Assembly: GCA_907165065.1 (NCBI GenBank) | Contig: OU015530.1 | Span: 51,000,465 to 51,064,464 of the forward strand | Direction: 5' to 3' | Origin: Caprimulgus europaeus | Taxonomy: Eukaryota > Chordata > Aves > Caprimulgiformes > Caprimulgidae | DNA length: 64,000 nt | Part shown: piece after piece, positions 22,841 through 33,205 of the stretch | How the letters are laid out: each line of letters begins with the position of its first letter | How positions within the stretch are numbered: position 1 is the first letter of the stretch | Notes under the pieces: model-generated | The model's input: the letters and a program-made list of their open reading frames with translations, nothing else | Told to the model about the DNA's origin: nothing | Databases searched by the model: none | Translations under genes and position numbers: made by a program

Positions 22841-23203
22841 CCGGAGGAGTGACAGTCCTGAAACTGAAACCTCAATCCTGGAAGAGTGAGAGCCGGAGTG
22901 AAAGCCAGAGACAGCAAGAGAGGGAGAGACTCTCATTAATACATGATTTGATACGATATGGAATATCCCATTGGCATATCCAAATGCCAATTTAGCTTAT
23001 TAATTTATATATCACTCACCCCCTCCTAGATCTTGCACCTGTAGACTAGCAAAACACAGTCCTTTAACTTTCAGTGACAAAATGAAAACATTGGTATGTT
23101 ATCAACATTTCTCTCATAACAAATCCCAGGCTGAAACCAAAACACAGCCCTATTCTAGCTACTAAAAAGAAACCCAGCTCTGTCCCAGCTAAAACCCACA
23201 ATG

Positions 23204-25027
23204 CTAATACAGCAGCATCGTCTCCGTTACTATCATCTGCCTCAGTCTAGAGGAGGAATCAGAGGGAATCAAGTCTGTATAATACAAACTCATATAATTA
23301 TAACAGTATCAACCTGACTTTAGCCACTTGGTTTGGAAACAGTTGCCCCTAAATATTGGCCTTTTACTGTAGAAAAGAAATACTCATGGGAGAAGCTGTA
23401 ATTTAGACAGCAAATTAAAGGCATAAATTAAAAAAGATAAACAAGTCACTTTGAAAGTAGCTATCCTTGGGGCAATACAGTGAACATTGGTGAGCTCTGA
23501 TCTGTGACTGGGATGCTGGGTGCTGCAACCAGCTAAATGAGCATCACATTATAGTAGCACTCTGTGTGGATGAGATGAGGCCGTCCATTTACTTATGGAA
23601 AGGGCAGCAATCTGGCAACTCAAGGCCCAGTGTAATCTTTGGGCAGCAGTTTTCCTTTGTACCCAAGCAGAAAGATCTAAGTAGTCCAAAACCCCTGAAA
23701 TTCACATTAGAAAAAAACCCAACCAAACAACTAGGTGATGGGGAGGAGGAGATAACTCTGCCTGTGAGGGGCAGACAGTGCAATGTTGTGTTGAATCCCC
23801 ACTGAGGTCCCCAGGGCACATGGACGTGCTTCTAGCTGTGACATTTATTTCCAGAGCAGAAGTGCCTGAATCAATCCTGACACGAGGCACAGAAAGTGCT
23901 CCCAGCTTGTCCTTAAAATGAAAAAGCAAAAAGTCATTCCTGTGGAGACTTCCTTTCTCCTGTACCTTGCAGCTCTCACACATGGACTGGGTGACAGACG
24001 GCCTCACGTTGGGCTCCAAGATCAATGCATTTAAAGAGTTTAAAATCAAGAGATTTTACAAAAAAAGAGGCAGCCAACCTATGCCTGAGCTCTACAACTC
24101 TGTGTGCTTGCAGCACAAGCTTTGCAAGCACTTTTTCTTGTTGAAGTGGCAGGAGGATCATTTTTAGGACCAGAGGCAATTATTCTGGTCTGGAATTTCA
24201 AGATGTTGACTTTTACCACAAATACACAGAAAAGATTAGCTCCAACATCTCACAATAGAAGGGTCCCAGGAAAACATTTCCTCAGTCAGACTAATGGGGA
24301 CCCAATTTCTAAGTGGAAAGGATATTCCATTGTGTAAGAGGAGAGAAACAAGGAAAATCAAGGTATTGTCTGCTGTTGTTATCTGCTGGAGGCCCCGATG
24401 AATTTCTGCGGATGATAGATAGCTTTGCCAGCCCTTGCAATCCAGTGGCTTTTCTTCATATTTGTTTTGTCTTTAGGGAAACATGCAATATTTAGCAATT
24501 AGATGTTGATCCAATTATACAACAAGGTCAAGGAAAGCTTTTATGTTATTAGAGATTTTTTTTGTTCCCCTTAACCTAACTAGTTTTAGAGAGCACACTC
24601 ACGTGCCTTGTATTGTGGCAACAGTGGAGGAAGTCGTCTGTGGCTGCAAAGTTCACAGTTTAAAATGCAGAAAAGGCATTTACTGGGGACTCAGAGAAAT
24701 AGGGGATGTGGATGAAACAAATGGGCTTCCCAGGGAGCCCAGGCAGCCGAGATACCCCTGGGTGAGATGCTGCTGTTGCTCTATGAATTCTTACTGACTT
24801 CACCGGGGTTTTGCAGATAATCTCACATCTTGGGCCCAACCTCCCAGAGACCCAGGGCTGGCAGTGGTAATAACTTGCAACTTAAGAGTGTTTTAATTAT
24901 GTCTTTCACCTGTATGATATCTTATGTTGCCCAGTTCACCCAGTTTTTATTCTGCATTATTCCTTTCTTTGGCATCATCTAACTTTCTGCATATCAGTCT
25001 ATCATTCTTCTTTCCTTTGCACAGTTA
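23204..25027. other. Unique sequence, no recognised feature
   Basis: Begins with the second CTAAT duplication copy. No transposon or gene recognised. Frames of up to 115 codons (minus, 23702-24049) have no recognisable domain. Confidence 0.5.
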
Positions 25028-25423
25028 GAATCAGAGAATCATAAAATGGCTTGGGTTCAAAGGGACCTTAAAGATCATCTAGCTCCAACCCCTCAGCCAT
25101 CAGTAGGGACACCTTCCACTAGACGAGGTTGCTCAAAGCCTCATCCAACCTGGCCTTAAACACTTCCAGGGAAGGGGCATCCACAGCTTCTCTGGGCAAC
25201 CTGAGCCAGTGTCTCACCACCCTCACAGGGAAGAATTTCTTCCTTATATCTCATCTAAACTTACCCTTTTCCAGTTTAAAGCCATTTCCCCTTGTACTAT
25301 CACTACCTGCCTTTATGAAAAGTCCCTCCCCAGCTTTCCTGTAGCCCCTTCAGGTACTGGAAGGTCACGATAAGGTCTCCCCTAAGCCTTCTCTTCAGGC
25401 TGAACAGCCCCAGCTCTCTCAGT
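25028..25423 (-). mobile_element. CR1 LINE 3' fragment
   Basis: Minus-strand CR1 of about 395 bases. It starts at the reversed tail AATCAGAGAATCATAAAATG and has the blocks AAAGGGACCTTAAAGATCAT, CTGGCCTTAAACACTTCCAG and GAAGAATTTCTTCCTTATAT, then GGCTGAACAGCCCCAGCTCT at its upstream break. It resembles the element at 21795-22840 over the shared 3' region. No intact frame remains. Confidence 0.95.
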
Positions 25424-26860
25424 TGCCACAAAAATATTCAGCATAAACGTCACAAAAATAATAAAAACTCCCCGGTGTCAGGAAGGATGCAAGAATTAAA
25501 TATACGTCCAGCAAACTGTAATACAAATTGATCTGAAGCTAGCTGAAAACCAATAAGTAATAAGGATTTGTTGGCTTTTCTACCTCTTTGTCAGACAGCA
25601 GTAGAAGATAGCATCAGAACTCACAAACTGAAACACTCTGTTGAAAAGAACATTTGGAGCAAAGTGGCTGGTGGTGGTTAAAGGTACATCCAGGATCCCT
25701 TGGACCCGGGTCTGGGCTGGGGACCCCCACCAGTGCAGAGCAGTGACCTGGATGTCAGCGGAAGTAGTTTTGGTGGAAGATGATGCAAACTGGTCTGTGG
25801 CTATCAGAAACAACTTGTGAATGCAGAAGAGGAGGGTGAGCTCATGTCTGTCTCTGTGAGCAGGTATGGCCTGATGTGGGATGCCAGGAGGAGCCACAGG
25901 GCATGCGTCAGAGGATTCAGATGTTATCATGGGCAGGGCACACCAGAGCCAAGATCTGAGGCCGGGATTCAAATTTTGTTGGAAGGACTGAGGGAAGGGA
26001 GAACAAGCCTTTTGTGGAGCTCATATTGTCAGTAGGCTCCCATCAGACCCGGGAACTTTTCCTCTTGTACTCTGTGTTGAGTTTTGCAATCTGGTTTTGC
26101 TGAGAAAAGCTCACTTTGGTGGGTGAAGGGTAGATTCTTCCAGAGGTCCTGTGTTGGATTGAGCAACACCAAGTCCAGTGCTGCTGGAGTTCACATCTGG
26201 AACTGGTTTTGTTTCCTGAAGTGGGAGACGCTTCTCTCTATCACGCAGTCAGATGCTGGCTGCAGCAGCGGTCTGTTCAGCAGCAGCAGCAGGGCTTCAA
26301 GCAGAGGGAGAAGCAGAGGCTGAGATCTGAACCCAGCAGTTCAGAATGCAAGGCTGTGGTATTGCTGAAGATGACAGCAGAGACGTGGCAAAGCCCTCTT
26401 GTTCAGCACTTCAGGCCACGTGGCAAAATGGGCTGGTTCTTGTATTTCCCACCTTTGGTCAAAACCCCAGCAAAAACTCAGTGAGAGCCACTGCCTCGTG
26501 GAGGCAACACAGAGTTAATGTTCCTTGTGAGGCAACAGCTCCTCTAAATCCCTTGAGGTTTCATGGAAGAGGCTGTTTAGCTCCACAGCCAAGACCTCAC
26601 CTCTATGTAAGGAACTGATCCAGAGCAAGAGCCTCTCTGCTTTGCCCTTGTATGAGGCAGAGATTTGCTCTACATGAAACACTTGGGCCAAAGAGACTTT
26701 CCCCAGCGCCTTGGTAATGTGATGATTCCATCAGGAGATGAGACCTGGACATGCACTTTCCTTTGCCTCCCCATGCCAACTCCATGCCCAAGGTCCCATG
26801 GAAGAGCCCCTCAGTGCGTCGGATGGGAGCTCTGCTGCAGTGCAGTCTGGACCTGATCTG
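25424..26860. other. Unique sequence, no recognised feature
   Basis: No repeat family recognised. A small CAG/CAGCAG-rich stretch sits at about 26260-26292. Frames of 130 codons (minus, 25580-25972) and about 90 codons (26209-26618) lack a recognisable domain. Confidence 0.5.
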
Positions 26861-26921
26861 GATGGTTGGACTTGATCATCTTAGAGGTCTTTTCCAACCT
26901 TAATGATTCTATGATTCTATG
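26861..26921 (+). mobile_element. CR1 LINE 3' tail, about 60 bases
   Basis: GATGGTTGGACTTGATCATC, then TTAGAGGTCTTTTCCAACCT, then AATGATTCTATGATTCTATG. This is the extreme 3' UTR and octamer tail of a CR1 in forward orientation, truncated to almost nothing. It shows how short CR1 insertions can be. Confidence 0.93.
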
Positions 26922-28041
26922 GATGATGATTCAGGGCTGCAGAGTGCACCATCAACTACACATACATGTAATTAAATATAAAACCCCAAAGGTCTGGTGA
27001 AAAGAATCACTGTTTTCCCCTTTTCCATGCACTTTCTTACCTTGTTTTGCCTCTACTACACCTGCCTACACACAAGGTCCCATCTAAAGGCTTCTTGGAA
27101 ATCACAGCAAGGACTCTCCATGACCCACAAGGGTATTGAGTTGGGCCATGTTTGCTCTGTACAGCTCCTGGGCAACAAGTCAGAAGGAGGTGTGTTTATG
27201 AAAACTGGGCCTTCTCCACCCAGCTCTTATGGAAAGCAAGGGTGAGAGAAGAAGTCATGTGGGATAAAGGCCTTGCATAAAGCTGTGTTAATCCTGGTTT
27301 TACAACCACTTTGTCTTTTCTGTTCACTCCTCCTTCTGCAGGCTGAGGTTCATAGCAGCCTGATGAGGCCAACAGGAGTCTCTCCATTAGCTTTTAAATG
27401 AAGAACCATTATCTTAATTCTGACCCTGAATCATCTTGTTGCCTGCAAGACTGAGCTACATGACTGGCAAAATGCTTGACTCCTCCCATATTACTTGTCA
27501 TCCTTGTGATAACCTGTCTTAAGGTGTCATCCTTGTGTCAACCTGCACGTAGGACATCATCCTTGCCCACTGTCTGGTCCTCTCAGTCCTGGCAGAGTAC
27601 TGCTCCTGCAGCCTGGGCTTTGTGTGGTGCAGGACGGTGCTGCATCCCAATGTGCTTTGCTGTGATGCTGAGACCTTTGTTGTGTTTTCTGCAGTTTCTC
27701 CTTATAGATCACCCTCCCTGGAAGGTTTATGTATGGCTTTGTGGCATCCAGGCTCCCACAGAGCAGAGGGACACAGATGCTGGTTCCTGTGGTTAGAAGG
27801 TAGGATGGAAGGGAAGGACACCATGTCCACCTGGGCAACAGCTACAAACAATCCCCTTTGAAAAACAGGTTTCACCCTGACTTCAGTGACCAAACCCTTT
27901 AGTACACTGGCCATAACTGCACTGAAACACTTGAAGATCTGAGCCATACATTGTGGTCTGTGTCCCCTGGTTAGAGCCTTCTGCCTTATTTTTATTCTGT
28001 CCCACCAGCTGCACTTCACGATGGTGGTCTGAAGTATACCT
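26922..28041. other. Unique sequence with a 29-bp tandem repeat
   Basis: Contains the degenerate three-unit tandem repeat listed at 27496-27582. Otherwise no repeat or gene was recognised. Frames on both strands at 27476-28019 overlap and look like chance. Confidence 0.5.
27496..27582. repeat. Degenerate 29-bp tandem repeat, three units
   Basis: Units begin at 27496, 27525 and 27554. The first two share TGTCATCCTTGTG and AACCTG and both end AGG. The third is weaker and keeps only its ATCATCCTTG start. The equal 29-base spacing supports tandem duplication. Confidence 0.75.
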
Positions 28042-28467
28042 ATAGAATCATAGAATGTATTGGGTTGGAAGGGACCTTCAAAGGTCGTCTAGTCCAACAC
28101 CCCTGCAGTGAGCAGGGACATCTTCCACTAGACCAGATTGCTCACAGCCCCATCAAGCCTGACCTTGAATACCTCCAAGAATGGGGCCTCCACCACCTCT
28201 CTGGGCAACCTGTTCCAATGATCTACCACCCTCATATTAAAGAACTTTTTCCTAATATCCAACCTAATTCTCCCCTTTTATAGTTTAAAATCGTTACCCC
28301 TCGTCCTATTGCTACCTGCCCTTGTGAACAGTTCTTCCCCAGCTTTCTTATAGGCACCTTCAGATACTGGAAGGTCACTATAAGGTCCCCCTGGAGCCTT
28401 CTCTTCTCCAGGCTGAACAGCTCCAACTCTCTCAGCCTGTCCTCATAGGAGAGGTGCCCCAGCCCTT
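28042..28467 (-). mobile_element. CR1 LINE 3' fragment
   Basis: Minus-strand CR1 of about 425 bases. It begins TAGAATCATAGAATG and has TTGGAAGGGACCTTCAAAGG, AGTCCAACACCCCTGCAGTG and CCTCTCTGGGCAACCTGTTC. It ends upstream at GGTGCCCCAGCCCTT. The ORF2 remnant in reverse (28232-28426, [14 protein letters not shown]) is frameshifted after about 15 codons. Confidence 0.95.
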
Positions 28468-30264
28468 ACTTTTTTATAAACAAATTGGTACATGCAAGTG
28501 AGCATTCAGGAACTGAAATTACCAATTCTTTCCTAACTTTTCCAAATCACCAGTTTATTTTTGAAATCTTAAGAAATATCTGATTCAGGTGACTGGTCTG
28601 GCATTGTTCATACTATTGGAAATAACCTTAGCATTTTTCTAGCATACAGATTGACTGGAGTTATGGAAAAAAAAAAAGTGTCTGTGCTAAAACACTTTTG
28701 GAGCATATTCTTTTGAAGTTAATTGCAATATAGACTGGTATTGGTGAGAATATTCTGCTCCAATGAAGGTCAGAAGAAAGATTTTATGCCAGTGTTGATC
28801 TGCTCAGGAAGATGAGGAGGATGGGTAGGGTTAATGCAGTTTTCCAGCATGCCTCCTCAGTTGAGAAAAACTCATCTCTTCAGTTCAGCTGTGACCAACT
28901 GGCAGCTGGTCTTGATCTGGCAGCTGCCTGTCCTGCCTGTCCTGCCACTGAGTCACTCTGCAGCGAACCAAGGGGTGGGAGTCCTCCTTCCCTGCGGCCG
29001 CTGTGTGATGGTGTGGTGGTGTGATGGTGGCGTGATGGTGTGCTGCTGAGCTGGTCCAAAGTTGTCTGACAAGTCATTTTCTAGAAAGTGCATATTATCA
29101 AACAGAATTTCACCAAAACACATTGGTTTAAGAAATTTTCTTTTGGACTGTCCCCACGGCTCCTCAAGGACACAGCCTTGTGCCACGTCTCAAGTCTTTT
29201 GTTTTCGCCTTTCCAGAGTGAAGTGTTATGTTTTTCTAGATGACTTTTCATATCAGCTCTTAATGTTTTCAAGTGATATAAAACAAAATATAAAATCAAA
29301 TCAGAATTTTTCATTGTGTCAAAATCCAACCTTTTGAATAACAAACACATTTCCTTGGAGTTTGCAGGAAATATCACAATTACTTGTTTTGTTGCATTTT
29401 CTAAAATGGCAAAAATCCAAAGAATTTAATTTGTCATGAAAGACAGATAATAAGAGTCTCTATGCACTTTAAAAAGAGTCACTCAATTTAAAATAGTTTT
29501 TGTTTTCTTTTTTTCTGTCCTTTTTTTTCCTCTCTCCTTGCTTTAATTATCAGTGAAAACACTCTTGCAGGATCAGGACCTATTTAAAACAGATAAACAG
29601 ATAAATCTGCCATCTTATCTTTTCAGCTTCCCTTCTTGACTTTGGGCAAAACAGCTTAATGCTCCTCACTCTGGTTATTTTCAATTTTGTCTTTTGGGAT
29701 CTAGCACATTTAGGGACAGCTGTAACTCAGCCTCCAAGTCTGGAACTTCATAAAAAGACATGATTTTTTTGTGTGGATTCATCTGCTTTAGCAAGTATTT
29801 GAGTGGAGCTTGAAAGTAAATAGGAAATATTGTTGATTTGTAGTAGCAGGCAGAGTCGATGAACTTCAGCCACGTTAGAGGGGTCATGACTGGGCTTTTG
29901 ATTTCCCAAATAGGAGCAAAAGGGTAAGTTTGGCTGGCATGTATTTCGCCCTCTTTCATGGGAGTAGGTTTTTGTTCCCTCTAAACCACAATGGAGACAC
30001 TGTTTTTATTAGGCTGTAGGTTTCCCTTCTGAAATGGCTGAGCGTGGCCAAAGCAAAAATCCCAAGTATTTGGGCTGTTGCTTGACTGAGCCTCCTCGCC
30101 TTGGCACTCACTGGGAGCCTGTTGCAGCTCCGGAGGATGATGGAACGGCTCCCACTGGGAGCTGGATCAAGTTTTGAGCTGCTCCTTGCTGCTTGTTTAT
30201 TTTGTCCTATTCTCCAGGCTTGGCAGGTGGCATTTTTACTCAGTGATTCGTTCTCCAGCACATG
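28468..30264. other. Unique sequence with a small minisatellite
   Basis: Holds the GTGTGATGG minisatellite at 29003-29043 with a GCGGCCGC site just before it (28994-29001), and an A-run near 28665. A 92-codon minus frame at 29681-29959 follows a possible splice acceptor but is unrecognised. No repeat family was seen. Confidence 0.5.
29003..29043. repeat. GTGTGATGG-type minisatellite
   Basis: About four imperfect units of GTGTGATGGTG or GTGTGGTGG in 41 bases, with a one-base interruption (GGCG). It directly follows a GC-rich GCGGCCGC octamer. Confidence 0.75.
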
Positions 30265-30460
30265 CATTTATCTGGGCTGACATTTTAATCATGCAAATAA
30301 GGATCTCCTTAATGAAGAAAAAAATTAATTTCACAACTGTTGCTACAAACACAGTGACAGTCCTGCTAATGTCATTCCGTTTATAATACAATCAGTGGCT
30401 TTTCCATAATTACGATAAACTGGTGCACTTAACGGTGGAGTAAAGGTTACACAAAGAGCT
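30265..30460. promoter_or_regulatory. Candidate conserved enhancer-like element (unproven)
   Basis: Compact AT-rich block with an octamer-type site ATGCAAAT (30291-30298), a homeodomain-type TAATTAC (30407-30413), a TTTATAA stretch and several TAAT cores, plus retained CpGs in CCGTTTATAA, TTACGATAAA and AACGG. This composition resembles vertebrate developmental enhancers. No alignment was possible, so conservation is inferred from style only. Confidence 0.33.
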
Positions 30461-31816
30461 GTGTGACTCCTCTTGTTCACTCGCTTTTTTATCAAGAGTG
30501 TTTGGCACTCTTCATATGTCCTTTTGAAATCTTTTGGTCGTCACTGCTTCATTGCTTGTACTGCAGATGGCTTTGGCTTTGTCGGAGGAACAGACAAAAT
30601 AAGTGGCAAGGAGACAACTCCTCTGTGACCTTTTGTGGCTTCTTGTCTTTCACATCGCAGTCTGCAGAGTAAACACAGTGACTCATTCTCTTTTGGTAAA
30701 TAGCTGCTTTCCCAAGGGTTTTTTGGTTTGGGGTTTTTTTTTTATTATTTGCAGGATTTTTCCATTAAAAAATCTGTACCCAAGGAGCAGCAGGATGTGA
30801 ACTATGAGCAGCTGCTGAGCTGGTTTCTGCCTCCAGACCCTCATGGATTTGATAGGCAATAAGGAGTTAAAATACCTGGGCAGGACCATACTCTTGTAGC
30901 ACATGTTCTTCTTCAACACACTTCATTTTTCAGTTCTGCTCCAATGCATTGTATCTGTGACAAGCTTAAAGAAACAGTTATATAGCCAAAAAAGAGTCAG
31001 AAGAAAGGGCTTCCTAAGGGGGAAGGGTGCTAAAATGTTCTGAAATTAGCAGAAAACAAGTGACTTGTGAAACTGAGGTGTCAGAATGCTACAGCAGCAG
31101 CAGTCTGGGATGAGGAATTGCTTTTTCAGACCCCATGCCTTTTTTATCCTCTCTTTCTTTGAGATGCTGTGAGTGAGGTGTCCAAGGCCCAGGTGAAGAT
31201 GACCTTAATCTCCCAGAGTGAAGCGGGTCGGGAGCACCATTCTGGTCTCAAGCTGATATCAACCACCTTCAGGTTGTTTTACCTCTGTGGAAAGGTGTTT
31301 TAGGGTTGAGGTTTAACCTTCTTGTTGCCAAGGGAGAGGTTAAAGGTGTTTGAAAACATCTCTCAAAAGTAGAGCTCTTGCTCTTGAGTTCAGGGCACTT
31401 CCCACAGGCACTTGAAGTTGTTCCTTTCAAACATTTCATGTGTCAGTAACGTCAGCCTCAGGCTTTGATTTTTACCCAAATGAGAGTTTCCCTGGTGGCA
31501 AAAATGGAGGAAAAGCAATGCTCAGTTGCTGAGAGCAATGCTCTCAGGAACTGCAGGTTTGCTGCCAGACCTTGGGGATATCTCAGGAGTAAAAGAGGAG
31601 GAGGAGAACAGTAAATGAAGGGAGGAAAGGCACAAAAGCAGAGAAAGGATTAGGGGATATTGTCTTTCTCTGGAGCATGCCTTCAACCAGAGCTTTAAAA
31701 TGGGGTCCCAGCAAGAGGGTTGAAGCATGCTTCTGTTCCGTCCCAGCCAGCCTTCACAGCCTCCCTGGCTTCTTGTCTCATAATGCCAACACTCATTAAA
31801 ATGTCATAGATCTCAC
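30461..31816. other. Unique sequence, no recognised feature
   Basis: T-run near 30733-30745. No repeat or gene was recognised. Frames are under 80 codons. Confidence 0.5.
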
Positions 31817-32002
31817 CTTTGGAGACTGAGGTGAAAATAAAGAGGATGAGTGCTATAGCTTGCACAACAATTTTTATTTGCCATTGATTTTTCAGCCTTC
31901 TGGGGTTACATTTTAAAAGATTGTTCCCTGCAGGGACAAAGTTTTGGAGCTCATTTTTGCAGCAGTAGTTGACGTTTGTCCATAACCACATGACCCCAGA
32001 AG
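31817..32002 (-). other. Candidate internal exon, 186 bp, phase 1-1
   Basis: On the minus strand a strong 3' splice site, CACTTCTCCTTGTTCCAG, is followed by 186 open bases ending AAAG, then GTGAGA, an excellent 5' splice site. The frame enters with two bases of a split codon and leaves with one, so the exon is symmetric (phase 1-1) and could be skipped without frameshift. The peptide starts SGVMWLWTNVNYCC, contains paired cysteines and a basic stretch (NPRRLKNQW), and ends with a hydrophobic segment of about 17 residues (IKIVVQAIALILFIFTS), like a membrane anchor. I do not recognise the protein. Chance is a real alternative, because the frame also stays open past the donor. Confidence 0.25.
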
Positions 32003-32416
32003 CTGGAACAAGGAGAAGTGAAATCACATTATGAGAACTGGCAACTACCTCTTTACCAGTTGGACATGAGAATAAGATATATCCTGGTTGTCCCAGTTAA
32101 ATCTTCCTTCTTTCCCTTATGCTCCTGTGCTGATATCACAGCCTGGTCTGTAGGTTGTCCTTGCCTGCTGGCGTCAATGCTCAACGCTCGCAGAATACCA
32201 AGCTCTGGCAAAGAATTAACTCTCTGCAGCGTGAGATGTTGGACACCGTTTGATGCTGGCGCGCCAAGGCTGGCCAGCATGTGCCCTGGCTGGCGTGTGC
32301 CCTGGCAGGCTACTGCTGCCTCTTTCTGTGTCCCCTTCTCTTGGCCAGGGTCTCTTCCCAAACCCTTTGGGATTCTCCCAAAATGTTGAAGATTTCTTCC
32401 CTGCAGCTGCAGAATG
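32003..32416. other. Unique spacer, no recognised feature
   Basis: GC-richer sequence upstream of a CR1. A short duplication, GTGCCCTGGC, occurs at about 32282 and 32298. The frames on both strands (up to 241 codons when joined to antisense CR1) are not independent genes. Confidence 0.5.
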
Positions 32417-33110
32417 GGACATTGTATGAGGTTCAACAAGGCCAAGTGCCGGGTCCTGCACTTCAGTCACATGCAGCACTACAGGCTTGGAGAAGAGTGG
32501 CTGGAAATCTGCCCAGCAGAAAAGGACCTGGGGGTGTTGGTCGACAGCCGGCTGAACATGAGCCAGCAGTGTGCCCAGGTGGCCAAGAAGGCCAATAACA
32601 TCCTGGTCTGTATCAGAAAGAGCATGGCCAGCAGGAGTAGGGGAGTGATTGTGTCCATGTACAGGGCACTGATGAGGCTGTACCTCGAATTTTGGGTTCA
32701 GGTTTGGGCCCATCACTACAGGAAGGTCATGGAGGTGCTGGAATGTGTCCAGAGAAGGGCAGTGGAGCTGGGGACGGGTCTGGAGAACAAACCTTAGGAG
32801 GAGCAGCTGAGGGAACTGGAGCTGTTTAGTCTGGAGAAAAGGAGGCTGTGGGGAGACCTTAATGCTCTCTACAACTACCTGAAAGGAGGGTGTAGTAAGG
32901 TGGGGTTGGTCTCTTCTCCCAGGTAACCAGTGATAGAACAAGAGGTAATGGCTTCAAGTTGTGCCAGGGGAGGTTCAGGTTGTATAGCAGGAAAAATTTC
33001 TTCTCCAAAAGTGTGGTCAGACATTGGAACAGGCTGCCCAGGGAAGTGGTGGAATCACCAACCCTGGAGGTGTTCAAGAAATGTGTAGATGTAGCACTCA
33101 GGTTTAGTGG
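32417..33110 (+). pseudogene. CR1 ORF2 C-terminal remnant, stop and frameshift
   Basis: Encodes the region downstream of the polymerase active site, which includes the thumb-like and C-terminal parts of the CR1 reverse transcriptase. The TAG at 32795-32797 interrupts ENKP.EEQLREL, and a frame change lies between about 32880 and 32960. The catalytic motifs are upstream of the truncation and absent, so the fragment is inert. Confidence 0.85.
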
Positions 33111-33205
33111 GCATGGTGGTGATGAGTTGACAGTTGGACTGGATGTTCTTAGAGGTCTTTTCCAGCCTTAATGATTCTGTATGATTCTGTGAGATTCTGT
33201 GATTT
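32417..33205 (+). mobile_element. CR1 LINE fragment, ORF2 C-terminal third to tail
   Basis: Forward CR1 of about 790 bases. ORF2 is open from 32414 to a TAG at 32795 with CR1 signatures [12 protein letters not shown] and [18 protein letters not shown], and continues after the stop in [13 protein letters not shown] later segment is in another frame ([20 protein letters not shown] at about 32968-33027), showing at least one frameshift. It ends with three octamer-like units around 33170-33200 (GATTCTGTATGATTCTGTGA). It is 5'-truncated at about 32417. Confidence 0.95.

Larger units (their letters stand above)
21529..23203 (-). mobile_element. Solo LTR (family A) split by a CR1, 5-bp duplication CTAAT
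   Basis: The LTR is in two parts, 21529-21794 and 22841-23203, interrupted by a CR1. The parts align in order with the uninterrupted copy at 16099-16718: CAATTGCTCACCACCTGCTG before the break, then ACAGTCCTGAAACTGAAACC and ATACGATATGGAATATCCCA after it. Outer flanks are identical: CTAAT at 21524-21528 and at 23204-23208. The 3' end on the minus strand reads close to CCACCAAA and the 5' end CATTGTGGG, so both terminal dinucleotides have mutated from TG/CA. No internal retroviral genes remain. The LTR is older than the CR1 inside it. Confidence 0.88.

Noticed and set aside
32216-32941. 241-codon minus-strand frame
   Set aside because: Most of it is the antisense of a plus-strand CR1 (32417-33205), so it is not an independent gene.
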